From: an uncultured Luminiphilus sp.
GTDB taxonomy: Bacteria > Pseudomonadota > Gammaproteobacteria > Pseudomonadales > Halieaceae
Reading direction: 5' to 3'
Length of the DNA stretch: 64,000 nucleotides
Assembly (NCBI GenBank): GCA_943840615.1
Contig: CALSVI010000004.1
Location: 108,217-172,216 of the forward strand
Numbering within the stretch: position 1 is the stretch's first letter; the number at the start of each line of letters is the position of its first letter. The position numbers and the translations under genes are program-made. The notes under the pieces are model-generated. The model was given only the letters and a program-made list of their open reading frames with translations. It was not told the origin of the DNA and searched no databases. This document shows, piece after piece, positions 41,355 to 50,283 of this stretch.

Positions 41355-41392
41355 TTGGCCAGTTGCGCCAAGGCTTTGGCTGAGTGTGCCAA
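41355..41392. promoter_or_regulatory. Paired palindrome, copy b
   Basis: Two perfect TTGGC-N7-GCCAA sites (41355-41371 and 41376-41392), 4 bp apart. It lies 18 bp downstream of the SLC13 transporter stop and upstream of two small minus-strand frames. The first site closely resembles the first site of copy a, spacer included (CAGTTGC versus CAGATAC). Confidence 0.75.
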
Positions 41393-41410
41393 AGCGCTGT
41401 TGACGGCAAA

Positions 41411-43186
41411 TTAGAGGGGCCAGACCAGCAGGATCATGGGCACGGCGGTGACCACCACCAGGATTTCAAGGGGTAGCCCCATACGCCAGTAGTCACCAAA
41501 GCCATAACCACCGGGGCCCATAATCAGCGTGTTGTTCTTATGGCCGATGGGGGTGAGGAAGGCGCAAGAGGCCGCAACCGCTACCGCCATGAGAAAGGGA
41601 TCGGGGCTCACTTGAAGTCGCTCGGCCACGTCGAGGGCGATGGGGGCCGCCACCAGTGCGGTGGCGACATTATTGAGCACATCTGAAAGGGTCATGGTGA
41701 CCAGCATGAGGGCGGCGAGGATCAGCATGACCGGCCAGCCGTCGGTGCCGCGCAACAGCAAATCAGCCAGCAGCTGGGTGCCGCCACTGGCCTCAAGCGC
41801 CACGCTGATGGGGATCATTGCCCCCAGTAATACCACCACCGGCCACTCGATCGATTCATAAACCTGCGAGAGGGGCACGATATCCAGCACGATGTAGAGA
41901 ACGGCCACGCAGGCCAACGCCATCGGTAGATAAAGGAGTTCCAGAGACGCCAACAGAATGGCGCCAGCGAAGATCAAAATCGCCCGACGTGCTTTGTCGC
42001 GCTGGATCACGTCGAGACCTCGCGGCGCCAGTGGTAGGCAACCCAGCCATTCGATCATGTCGTCGAGGGTGTCCTCGGGTCCTAAAAGTAGCAGCAAGTC
42101 GCCGGCCTGAATGTCGACTTCGCGCAGGCGCTCGCGGAGCCGCACGCCGCTGCGCGAAATGCCCAGCAGAATGACACCGCGCCGGTATCGCAGGCGCAGG
42201 GCGGCCTCTGTGCGGCCGACAAAACGAGAGGTTTGGGGCACCGCGACCTCGCGCATGACGGTGTTACCCGACATGGCCTTGGAGGGCCGGTCAGAGTCGG
42301 CGTAGCTGAGCGCTAGGGCACCGACAAAAGCCTCGATACCCTCGGGACCCCCCTCGGCAACGATGCGATCCTCAGCCTGCAACACTGCGCGGGCCGCCAT
42401 ACCCGAGAGCCGTTCACCATCGCGGATGAGCCCCAGTACCTGTATGCCAGCTTCATTGGCCTCGGCGTCGAGTTCACGCAGTCGTTGCCCAATGGCCTCT
42501 ATATCGGCTGGCACCCTGAGTTCCACGAGGTAGCTTTCGAGATCTTCAATGGAAGAGGGCATCGTCGACGCTGTGCGCTCTACCGGGATGAGTCGCCAAC
42601 CAATGAGCGCCACATAAGCGATGCCCACCAAGGCGACCACCAGCCCAACCGGCGCAAAATCGAACATGGTGTAGGGCTCGCCCAGTGCCTCACCCCGGAA
42701 GGTGGCGATCACAATGTTTGGAGGCGTACCAATGAGCGTGATCATGCCGCCCAGGATCGAGGCGAAAGAGAGCGGCATCAGGGTCAGGCCCGGGTTGCGT
42801 TGGGCTTTTTCAGAGGCCTGCAGATCGAGGGGCATCAGGAGCGCGAGCGCCGCCACGTTGTTCATCACCGCTGACAGGGCGGCCGATACTCCCGCCATGA
42901 CACTGATGTGCCGCCGCACGCTGCGCGCGCCATCAAGCAGGGCGCCCGCCATCATCTCGATCGCGCCCGAGAGGTATAGCCCGCGGCTGATGATCAGCAC
43001 CAGCGCGATGATAATGACAGCGGGGTGACCGAAGCCTGCGAACACTTCCTCGGTGGGCACCACGCCTAATAAGTAGGCGAGGAGTAGCGCACCAAAGGCG
43101 ACCAGATCGTAGCGGTAGCGGCCCCAAATGAGAAAGACGAACAGCGCCCCGATAAGGGAAAACAAAATAGTCTGATCAGTGGTCAA
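41411..43186 (-). CDS. SLC13/TrkA-C type anion permease
   Basis: A 591-residue transporter of the DASS/CitM-like superfamily: two sets of membrane helices flanking a cytoplasmic region with two RCK-C (TrkA-C) domains (about residues 205-390; REVAVPQTSRFVGRT and LLLLLGPEDTLDDM). Helix motifs TLIGTPPNIV and VLNNVATALVAAPIA with FLTPIGHKNNTLI match the twin hairpin substrate sites. Relatives import sulfate in marine bacteria, and cysC and sat lie downstream in the same direction, so sulfate uptake is the best guess. The initiation codon appears to be TTG with AGAGG upstream. Confidence 0.85.
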   Translation of the reverse strand: MTTDQTILFSLIGALFVFLIWGRYRYDLVAFGALLLAYLLGVVPTEEVFAGFGHPAVIIIALVLIISRGLYLSGAIEMMAGALLDGARSVRRHISVMAGVSAALSAVMNNVAALALLMPLDLQASEKAQRNPGLTLMPLSFASILGGMITLIGTPPNIVIATFRGEALGEPYTMFDFAPVGLVVALVGIAYVALIGWRLIPVERTASTMPSSIEDLESYLVELRVPADIEAIGQRLRELDAEANEAGIQVLGLIRDGERLSGMAARAVLQAEDRIVAEGGPEGIEAFVGALALSYADSDRPSKAMSGNTVMREVAVPQTSRFVGRTEAALRLRYRRGVILLGISRSGVRLRERLREVDIQAGDLLLLLGPEDTLDDMIEWLGCLPLAPRGLDVIQRDKARRAILIFAGAILLASLELLYLPMALACVAVLYIVLDIVPLSQVYESIEWPVVVLLGAMIPISVALEASGGTQLLADLLLRGTDGWPVMLILAALMLVTMTLSDVLNNVATALVAAPIALDVAERLQVSPDPFLMAVAVAASCAFLTPIGHKNNTLIMGPGGYGFGDYWRMGLPLEILVVVTAVPMILLVWPL

Positions 43187-43201
43187 GACGGCGGCCTCTG
43201 G

Positions 43202-44546
43202 TCAGTCGTTGTGGGTGACTAGCATCTCGAGCTGCTCGTGAAAGTGGCTCACCCGGCACTCGATCTCGTTGAGGTGACAGCCCTCGAATCCTTCTGAATG
43301 CATCCCGCGTTGGGCGTGAGCTAGCAGCGACAGGTCCTGATCGATCGTATCGGTCATGGTGGCGTTCCCTGCGATCACATCGGAGTAATCAAACGACTCC
43401 CACTCGGGACGCCCGCTTTGGCTCGTGCTCTCGCTGCGCTTCTCCTTGAGATTGTCGGTGCCCTCAAGGAAGCGCTGCTCATCACTGTTCGGGAAGCGCT
43501 CAAACGAGAGCTTGTCGAGGTAGCACTGGTTGGGGTCAGTAGCATGGGGACGGAGTCGCAACAGCCAGAGCATCTCTGGCTGATAGGTGAGGATGGCATT
43601 GGGGAAGACGTTGGTTTGAATCACGTCGGTCAGTTCTTCGTCTGAGAAGTTACCGTAGTAAGGTTCGCTCTCTTCCAAGGCCCGTTTGGCAACCCGGATC
43701 GCCGCCTGTATTTCGTCGACCTTTCCCTCGTATTGATGCCGGATCAAGGCCAAGCGACTGAAGCTGCATGGTGAGCAGATCAGTGGGTTTGTCGGGTGTC
43801 GAAAACAGCGAGTCGGTCTTGGCGCCGGGCACCCAGACACGAGTGTGGCCGCCTTCATAGCACTCGCTCAATGATTCGGTGCAGTCGACAAAGCGCCGGT
43901 GCTGAGGGTGCAGGTAGTGCACGTGGTAGAGCTCGCTGAAGTTATCGAGCACTGCCTTCCAGTTGCAGTTGATCGACACCGTCTGATCCTGCACCAGCGT
44001 CAAGTTTTCGAACTCGTAATGCGACATGATCGGCAGCATGTCTTTTAAAAAGGTGTCGAGGGGTTCTGCGTCGGGATCGAGGTTAATCCAATAAAAACCG
44101 AGCGCGGCTTCGCAGCGCACCTTGGGTAGGCAAATGCGCTCTGCCGGTAATCCCTCCTGAAACCCTTCCTGATGCGGGGCATAGATCAGATCGCCATCAG
44201 TGCCATACCGCCAGCTGTGGTAAGGACAGCGGAAGTTCTCGGTATGACCCGAGTGATCATCGACCAGCCTTACGCCGCGATGCTGGCAGACGTTGTAGAA
44301 GGCTTGCACAGCGCCGTCACCGTTGCAGGTGAGCAAGATGCTCTCACGACCCAGGTCAAACACCACATAGTCGCCCGGGTCGGTCACGTCTGACACATGG
44401 ACGGCGGCGATCCAGCTTTTGGACCACATCGCGCGCCATTCTCGCTCATACCAATCGCCACTGATGTAGCGCTCTTTCGAGAAGTTCTTGATGCGCCCGC
44501 TGTAGGCCTCGCGACCCTGCTGGCTAAGTGGCTGTTTGGCGTTCAT
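43202..44546 (-). CDS. Rieske aromatic ring-hydroxylating oxygenase, alpha subunit (one frameshift)
   Basis: The N-terminal Rieske domain has the ligands CQHRG and CPYHSW (CxH and CxxH); the catalytic domain has DNFSELYHVHYLHP with two iron histidines. The frame breaks at CCGG (43739-43742); dropping one base joins LGLDP to HQYEGKVDEIQAA and the rest of the C-terminal domain, giving 447 residues. A ribosome site AGGGGA precedes ATG 44546. It may act with the SDR, VOC and SnoaL-like genes to its right in degrading an aromatic, quaternary amine or steroid-like compound; the substrate is not clear. Confidence 0.85.
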
Positions 44547-44617
44547 GTGCTGTCCCCTGACCACATGGATAAATCTGGTGCCTAGTCTACTTTTTTCGAG
44601 CTTGCTGTGCGCGGTGC

Positions 44618-45355
44618 TTACTCGCTAAGCAAGGTAGCGAATCGAGCCTCCAAGGCGCGAATGCTGGCGCCGACAACCGATTCCACGTCGCGCGCGGCGG
44701 GATCGGGAAATATCGAGGTTTCACCGGCCATCATGCCGGCAACGATTTGGCGGGCACTTTGCATGGGATCTGCCAGCGCCACGGGACTCCCCGCGGTCAT
44801 ATCGGTCGCAGTCGGACCCGGGTAAACCCCAATGCAGGCAATATTCGGGTGCTTCAGCCGGAGCCCTTGCGTGGCCGCGTGCAGGGCTGATTTGCTCGTG
44901 CAGTAGGCCTCACAGCCCGCGACATTGACGAAGGCCGACATCGAGATGATGTTGACGATCGTGGGATGCTGGCTGCGCTGCATACTGGGGAGCAGCGCAT
45001 CGATCAGACACAGGGGCGCATAAAGATGCACGTCCATCATGGTGCGCAGATTGATCAGTTCCTGTGCTGGATCGGTGGCGGTGGGGAGTAACACTCCCGC
45101 GTTGTTAATCAGGATATCGATGTCACCTACCCGCGCAGCGACCTCAGCCACCGATTCGGGTGCTTGGATATCCAGCTGACACCACTGAATGCGAGGGTCT
45201 TTAAGTTCGCCAGGAGCGCTGCGGAAGCCCGCGTGGATTATTTTTGGCGAGTACTGCAAGATCGTCTTACACAGCGCTGCCCCGAGACCCCGATTAGCGC
45301 CGGTAATCAACACGCTGCGATCGCGCAGATCAAAATCGGGTTGGACTGAGGGCAT
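44618..45355 (-). CDS. Short-chain dehydrogenase/reductase
   Basis: A 245-residue SDR with the cofactor motif TGANRGLG near residue 17, NNAG around residue 87, and the catalytic YxxxK as YCTSK. It is a classical Rossmann oxidoreductase of unspecified substrate. ATG 45355 is chosen over a TTG four codons upstream. It is divergent from the VOC protein with 42 bp between. Confidence 0.85.
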   Translation of the reverse strand: MPSVQPDFDLRDRSVLITGANRGLGAALCKTILQYSPKIIHAGFRSAPGELKDPRIQWCQLDIQAPESVAEVAARVGDIDILINNAGVLLPTATDPAQELINLRTMMDVHLYAPLCLIDALLPSMQRSQHPTIVNIISMSAFVNVAGCEAYCTSKSALHAATQGLRLKHPNIACIGVYPGPTATDMTAGSPVALADPMQSARQIVAGMMAGETSIFPDPAARDVESVVGASIRALEARFATLLSE

Positions 45356-45397
45356 AGTGGATAACAACCGTGGTTAACAATAAAAAGTGAGGCTTCA

Positions 45398-45931
45398 ATG
45401 AAACAGTTTGCGAGTGGACATGCAATGCAAAGTGCGTGGGTGGTCGACGACCTCGACGCGGCGGTGGACGCCTGGCTCAAGGTGGGTATCGGCCCTTTCT
45501 TCTTTGTGGAGTACACCCCGGATCTGTTTGAGAACAGTACTTACCGCGGCACGCCGAATCCGATCTCAATGAAGATTGCGCTTGCCCAGGCGGGCGATAT
45601 GCAGATCGAGCTCATTGAACCTACTGGTGAGCAAGCGAATATCTATCGCGACACGGTGCCTGAGGGGAAAACGGCGTTTCATCACCTGTGTTACTGGACC
45701 GATGACCTCGACGGAGAGATTGCGAGTCTGGTGGGCCAGGGCTACGAGCTGGCAGCAACCGGCACGGTAGCCGGCAGCGGCGCCACGTTCGCTTATGTCG
45801 ACACCAGCCCGGTATTGGGTCACATGACGGAGCTGCTCACGTATTCTGAGGACATCGCCGGTCTCTTCGGCATGATCGCCGAGGCCTCTATCGATTGGGA
45901 CGGCAGCGACCCCATCCGTCCACTGGGGTAG
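45398..45931 (+). CDS. VOC (glyoxalase/dioxygenase-like) family protein
   Basis: A 177-residue protein with two beta-alpha-beta-beta-beta units; metal-ligand candidates are His 8 (SGHAMQSAWVV), Glu in QIELIEP, His in TAFHHLCYWT and Glu in HMTELL. The pattern is that of VOC enzymes that isomerise or cleave small substrates. GAGGC precedes the ATG. It is followed by the SnoaL-like gene 9 bp away, so the two are co-transcribed. Confidence 0.8.
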   Translation: MKQFASGHAMQSAWVVDDLDAAVDAWLKVGIGPFFFVEYTPDLFENSTYRGTPNPISMKIALAQAGDMQIELIEPTGEQANIYRDTVPEGKTAFHHLCYWTDDLDGEIASLVGQGYELAATGTVAGSGATFAYVDTSPVLGHMTELLTYSEDIAGLFGMIAEASIDWDGSDPIRPLG

Positions 45932-45940
45932 GAGATAGCA

Positions 45941-46439
45941 ATGGCCTATTCACCCGAACAACTCTCCGATATGCAATGCATCCGCGATGCGGCACTGCGC
46001 TACTGTCGCGGCGTGGACCGGCTCGATGTGGAGCTGATGAAGTCGGCTTATTGGGAAGGCGCCACCGATGATCACGGCGTATTCGTGGGCGATGCCTGGG
46101 AATTCTGCGAAATGTGCATGGAGGCGCACCTGCCGTGGCGCAGCACCAACCACTGCATTCTGAATCACGCCATTGAGCTTATTGATGACCATCACGCCAC
46201 CGGCGAGATTTATAACGTGACCTACCTGTTTCAGGATGCCGAGCCGGTGCTCGACCTGTGGGTAGGGCGCTACCTCGACCAAGTACGAGAAGCGCGGTGA
46301 TGAGTGGCGCATTATTGAGCGGGTGTGTGTGCATGAGGGTACTCATTCGGCGCCGGTGAATGCGATGGAGTTTGATACCAGCAACTTCCGTCAGGGGAGC
46401 TTTGATCGTCCGTCTGCGGGGCGACCCATTGGGCCATGA
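45941..46439 (+). CDS. SnoaL/NTF2-like protein (one frameshift)
   Basis: NTF2-fold protein beginning DMQCIRDAALRYCRGVDRLD, typical of the SnoaL-like family (His and Asp in the cone form the active site). The frame ends early at 46300; removing one C from CC at 46279-46280 continues YLDKYEKRGDEWRIIERV and runs to 46439, giving 165 residues. Members act as isomerases, dehydratases or dehydrohalogenases on ring compounds. AGGAGA lies upstream. The stop is 4 bp before the next gene. Confidence 0.8.
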
Positions 46440-46443
46440 GTGG

Positions 46444-47976
46444 GTGAGTAGCAGAATCAAACTCGCCCTGGCTCTGGTATTGGCCATGGTGTGGTTGACC
46501 GCTGCGTCATCGTTACTCGCCGATACGCTGATTACCAACGCGCGCATTATCGATGGCACGGGTTCGCCCGCAATGATCGGTAGCGTGCGACTCAAGGGCG
46601 ACCGCATTGCAGCAGTAGGCGATATCGACGCCACGCAGAGTGATGTGATCTTCGACGCCGGTGGACTCGTGCTCGCGCCCGGCTTTATCGATACCCACAG
46701 CCACTCGGACAGTTTGATTCTCAGCGAGCGCAATGCGCTGGCTAAAATTACGCAAGGCATCACCACGGCGGTTGTGGGACAGGATGGCGACGCGCCGTAT
46801 CCGCTGGGCGATTTCTTTGCTGCGCTTGAGGCCACGCCGGCAAAAGTAAACATCGCCGCCTATGCTGGCCACAACACCCTTCGGGACGAGGTCATGGGGG
46901 CGAATTTCAGCCGTACCGCAAGCGACGATGAAATCAACTCGATGTCTGCATTGTTGGGGCAGGAGCTTGCGGCCGGCGCGCTGGGGCTCTCGACGGGCCT
47001 CGAGTATGAGCCCGGTATTCACAGCGAGACCAGTGAGGTAGTGCACCTCGCTCAGCTCACGGCCGATGCCGGTGGCCGCTACATCAGTCACATCCGCAGT
47101 GAGGATCGATGGTTTAACGACGCGCTCGAGGAGATTATTGAAATCGGCAGGGTGACCGGCATGCCGGTGCAGATATCACATCTCAAATTGGCCATGGCCT
47201 CGCAGTGGGGGCGCGCGCCTTGGATTATTCAGCGGCTCAACGCCGCGCGAGAAGAGGGGATCGACCTCACTGCCGATATCTATCCCTACGCCTACTGGCA
47301 ATCCCATATGATGGTGTTGCTGCCAGACCGTGACCCGACGGATCTGGAGGCTATCGACTTTGTCATGGCGGAACTTGCGCCCCCTGACGGCATTATTTTC
47401 ACGCATTTTCCCGCGGAACCCCTTTACGTGGGCATGACGCTCACTGAGATTGCCGCGGCGCGTGAGCAGAGCCCAGCAGAGGCTTTCTCGGCGCTCGCGC
47501 AGCTCTCGATTGCGCATGAGGCGGAGACGGGCGAGATCGGCGACATGATGATTGGCACCAGCATGCGCGACGACGACATCGCCGCCTTTATGGCATGGCC
47601 TCATACCAATATTTGCACCGATGGCAGCTTGCGTGACCGACACCCCCGGGGTGCTGGCAGTTTTCCCCGCGTGCTGGGTCGTTATGTGCGCGAGCAGGGT
47701 GTACTCAGTCTTGAGAACGCGATTTATCGCATGACGGCCTTGCCTGCCCAGCACATGGGCTTTGGCGAACGTGGCGTGATTGCGCCGGGCATGATGGCTG
47801 ATTTGGTCTTGTTTAATCCCGACACCGTTATCGATCGTGCTACCACCAGCGAGCCCTTCGCGCCCTCCGAGGGCATCCACAGCGTCTGGGTGGCCGGAGA
47901 GTGGGTGCTGCATGAGGACACGGTGAGCGAGGCCTTTCCGGGCCGCGTGATTCGTCGAAGCGACGCACAGCCGTGA
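46444..47976 (+). CDS. N-acyl-D-amino-acid deacylase (D-aminoacylase) family amidohydrolase
   Basis: A 510-residue exported amidohydrolase. It begins at GTG with a hydrophobic signal segment ending SSLLA, then LITNARIIDGTGSP and the metal-binding HSHSD in PGFIDTHSHSD. Further landmarks are GLSTGLEYEPG, SHLK and CTDGSLRDRHPRGAGSFPRVLGRYV, as in D-aminoacylases. It removes acyl groups from N-acyl-D-amino acids, and a signal segment suggests action outside the cytoplasm. It overlaps dgcN by 4 bp (GTGA). Confidence 0.88.
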   Translation: MSSRIKLALALVLAMVWLTAASSLLADTLITNARIIDGTGSPAMIGSVRLKGDRIAAVGDIDATQSDVIFDAGGLVLAPGFIDTHSHSDSLILSERNALAKITQGITTAVVGQDGDAPYPLGDFFAALEATPAKVNIAAYAGHNTLRDEVMGANFSRTASDDEINSMSALLGQELAAGALGLSTGLEYEPGIHSETSEVVHLAQLTADAGGRYISHIRSEDRWFNDALEEIIEIGRVTGMPVQISHLKLAMASQWGRAPWIIQRLNAAREEGIDLTADIYPYAYWQSHMMVLLPDRDPTDLEAIDFVMAELAPPDGIIFTHFPAEPLYVGMTLTEIAAAREQSPAEAFSALAQLSIAHEAETGEIGDMMIGTSMRDDDIAAFMAWPHTNICTDGSLRDRHPRGAGSFPRVLGRYVREQGVLSLENAIYRMTALPAQHMGFGERGVIAPGMMADLVLFNPDTVIDRATTSEPFAPSEGIHSVWVAGEWVLHEDTVSEAFPGRVIRRSDAQP

Positions 47977-48974
47977 TCGAACTCCCCGCGCCTTATCTGC
48001 TGTTTCTGGGGGACGTCACCAACCCTCTGGATGCCAAAACCGCGATGGGTTTGCGCGACTGGCGGCCCGAGCGCTGCATTGGACAGTACCGATTGAGCGG
48101 TTGTTCTGTGGATCTCGGCCTGCCCGAGATGGATTTCAGCGCGGCGGTAGCGGCGGGTGCCAAGAGCGTGGTGATTGGGGTGGCACCCTCGGGTGGCGCG
48201 CTCAAAGCCGAGTGGGTGTCTGCCCTCGCTGAGGCAACCAGAGCGGGGCTCTCAGTGGTCAGCGGCTTGCATCGTAGGTTGAATGAAGAGCCAGAGCTCG
48301 TTAAGGCAGCTGCAGCATCTGGGCAGCAACTTATTGATGTGCGGGTGCCGCCCGCATCGATCCCCATTGCCAGCGGGCGACGACGATCCGGCAAGCGGCT
48401 ATTGATGGTGGGCACTGATTGCTGTGTGGGAAAAAAGTATTCCGCGCTCGCGCTCCACAAAGCGTTGGCCGAGCGGGGGATTGCCGCGACTTTCAGAGCC
48501 ACGGGCCAGACCGGTATCTTGATCGCGGGTGGGGGCATCCCGATGGACGCGGTGGTATCGGATTTTCTTTCTGGCGCGGCAGAGGCACTTACGCCCGACG
48601 CCGATCCCCATCACTGGGATGTGATCGAAGGACAGGGCTCGTTGTTTCACCCGGCTTACGCCGCGGTCACACTGGGCTTGATTCACGGTAGCCAGCCTGA
48701 CGCCATGGTGCTGTGTCACGCGGCAGGGCGCGTAGTGATCGATGAGTACGAGGACTTTGCGGTGCCCGACCTGCGCGAGTGTATTGCGCGCTATGAGCAG
48801 GTCGCCGCACTCACGCAACCCGCCTCGAGCGTGATCGGGGTGAGCCTGAATACGCAAGGTCTGAGCGACGCAGCGGCGCAGCAAATTTGTCAGGAGACCA
48901 GCGAAGCATGCGAACTGCCTTGCCTAGATCCGATGCGACATAACCTCGACGCGATGCTCGCCGCGCTAACGTGA
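47973..48974 (+). CDS. DgcN-like (DUF1611) D-amino-acid N-acetyltransferase
   Basis: A 333-residue DUF1611 protein starting at GTG. It has the P-loop-like GTDCCVGKKYSALAL near residue 147 and IEGQGSLFHPAYAAVTLGLIHGS in the second half, diagnostic of the family. Characterised DgcN acetylates D-glutamate in marine bacteria, allowing DgcA to racemise it. The upstream deacylase and downstream enolase-type gene form the same pathway set, so D-glutamate or another D-amino acid is the inferred substrate. Confidence 0.82.
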   Translation: MIELPAPYLLFLGDVTNPLDAKTAMGLRDWRPERCIGQYRLSGCSVDLGLPEMDFSAAVAAGAKSVVIGVAPSGGALKAEWVSALAEATRAGLSVVSGLHRRLNEEPELVKAAAASGQQLIDVRVPPASIPIASGRRRSGKRLLMVGTDCCVGKKYSALALHKALAERGIAATFRATGQTGILIAGGGIPMDAVVSDFLSGAAEALTPDADPHHWDVIEGQGSLFHPAYAAVTLGLIHGSQPDAMVLCHAAGRVVIDEYEDFAVPDLRECIARYEQVAALTQPASSVIGVSLNTQGLSDAAAQQICQETSEACELPCLDPMRHNLDAMLAALT

Positions 48975-49016
48975 TGGGCACCTCGATGTGGGGAGATTCA
49001 TGCGAGATCTGAGCTG

Positions 49017-49991
49017 ATGAGACTGTCCTTTACTCCACAACGCTGGGAGATGGTGGCTCCCTTTGTTACTGCGGGTGAAACGGTTCACCACATTGATGTG
49101 CTCCATATCGACCTGGAGTCGCGGGGATATACAGGTCGGGCCGAGACCATGGGGGTCGATTACCTTGGCGAGACGGTTGCGAGCTTGCAGGCCGAGTTGA
49201 ACGGACTAGACGCCGACGCGCTTCACCACCTTGACCGCGACGCCATACAGCACCTGCTCCCGCCGGGTGGCAGCCGCAATGGGGTGGACTGTGCGCTGTG
49301 GGACCTGCAGGCGAAGCAAGCGGCGGGTGGGATCGGCGCCTTGACCGGTATGCCGGTGGCGCCCGTTCATACCTTATTTACGCTGTCACTGGATGACCCC
49401 GACGCCATGGCACGGCGGGCCAGTGAGGTGCCTCAGCTCCAGCGACTTAAGCTCAAGCTCGACGCGCAGGCGCCACTGGATTGTCTCGAGGCGATCCGGG
49501 CGGCGCGGCCCGACGCGCAGCTGGTGATTGACGCGAATGGCAGCTGGCAACCTGCAGTCATGATGGACCTGGGGGATCACTTGGCGCGCCTTAACGTGGC
49601 TTTACTCGAGCAGCCACTGCCGGCCGATGCGGACCATCGGCTAGAGAACCTGAACTACCCGGTGCCGCTGTGCGCTGATGAGTCGTGTCAGAGTAGCGCA
49701 GACCTCGAACGCAACGCCGATCGCTACGACGCCATCAACATCAAACTCGACAAATGTGGGGGCCTTACGGATGCGTTGATCATTCGTGACTGGTGCCAGC
49801 GCCATGACAAAAAGATCATGGTGGGCAACATGCTGGGGTCGTCTTTGGCGATGGCCCCGGCTTTGGTGGTGGCTCAAGGCGCTGATTTTGTTGATTTAGA
49901 TGGCCCGCTTTGGCAGCAAGCCGATGTTGAGCCACCGCTTTGTATACGCAGCGGCTGCATCGATCCACCCCCCCGGGCTTTGTGGGGCTGA
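49017..49991 (+). CDS. DgcA-like N-acetyl-D-amino-acid racemase (enolase superfamily)
   Basis: A 324-residue muconate-lactonising-type enolase superfamily protein. The KxK catalytic pair is RLKLKLD near residue 142; metal ligands are in VIDANGSW, LEQPL and CADESCQ, and the distal lysine is in NIKLDKCGG. The family includes dipeptide epimerases and the N-acetyl-D-glutamate racemase DgcA; the adjacent DUF1611 gene supports the latter. It starts 42 bp after dgcN. Confidence 0.82.
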   Translation: MRLSFTPQRWEMVAPFVTAGETVHHIDVLHIDLESRGYTGRAETMGVDYLGETVASLQAELNGLDADALHHLDRDAIQHLLPPGGSRNGVDCALWDLQAKQAAGGIGALTGMPVAPVHTLFTLSLDDPDAMARRASEVPQLQRLKLKLDAQAPLDCLEAIRAARPDAQLVIDANGSWQPAVMMDLGDHLARLNVALLEQPLPADADHRLENLNYPVPLCADESCQSSADLERNADRYDAINIKLDKCGGLTDALIIRDWCQRHDKKIMVGNMLGSSLAMAPALVVAQGADFVDLDGPLWQQADVEPPLCIRSGCIDPPPRALWG

Positions 49992-50049
49992 TCACTCCCT
50001 GTCTTGCTGCCCCGGTTTTGATTATCATGCCCGTTTTTTTTGGGGCGTA

Positions 50050-50232
50050 GTGGTGCGGGAACGGTCTAAATTGTGCGAGGGGTGCTCTGCCGAGACGCCC
50101 ACACTTTATCGCTGCCGGGCCAACCGGTTAAAAAATTGGAAGTTGCTGTGCAATCGCTGTGTCGAGCGTTTGAAGATGCAGCGCCCCGACAGCTACCAAT
50201 ATGGCGGCACCTGGAAGCGCTTCAGAAAATAG
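50050..50232 (+). CDS. Small CxxC zinc-ribbon-like protein
   Basis: A 60-residue basic protein starting at GTG, with two CxxC pairs (LCEGCSAETP and LCNRCVERL) that can bind one zinc, and a C-terminal GGTWKRFRK. Such proteins bind nucleic acid or act as metal chaperones; I cannot assign this one. The upstream frame extends further left but has no supported start there. Confidence 0.55.
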   Translation: MVRERSKLCEGCSAETPTLYRCRANRLKNWKLLCNRCVERLKMQRPDSYQYGGTWKRFRK

Positions 50233-50283
50233 TGCTGTGCCGGTACAAGCCGCTCAATCTTAAAACTTGGTTACACTCTGCAC

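Noticed and set aside
49900..50049. Upstream extension of the zinc-ribbon frame
   Set aside because: The extension overlaps the end of dgcA in another frame and has no ribosome site.
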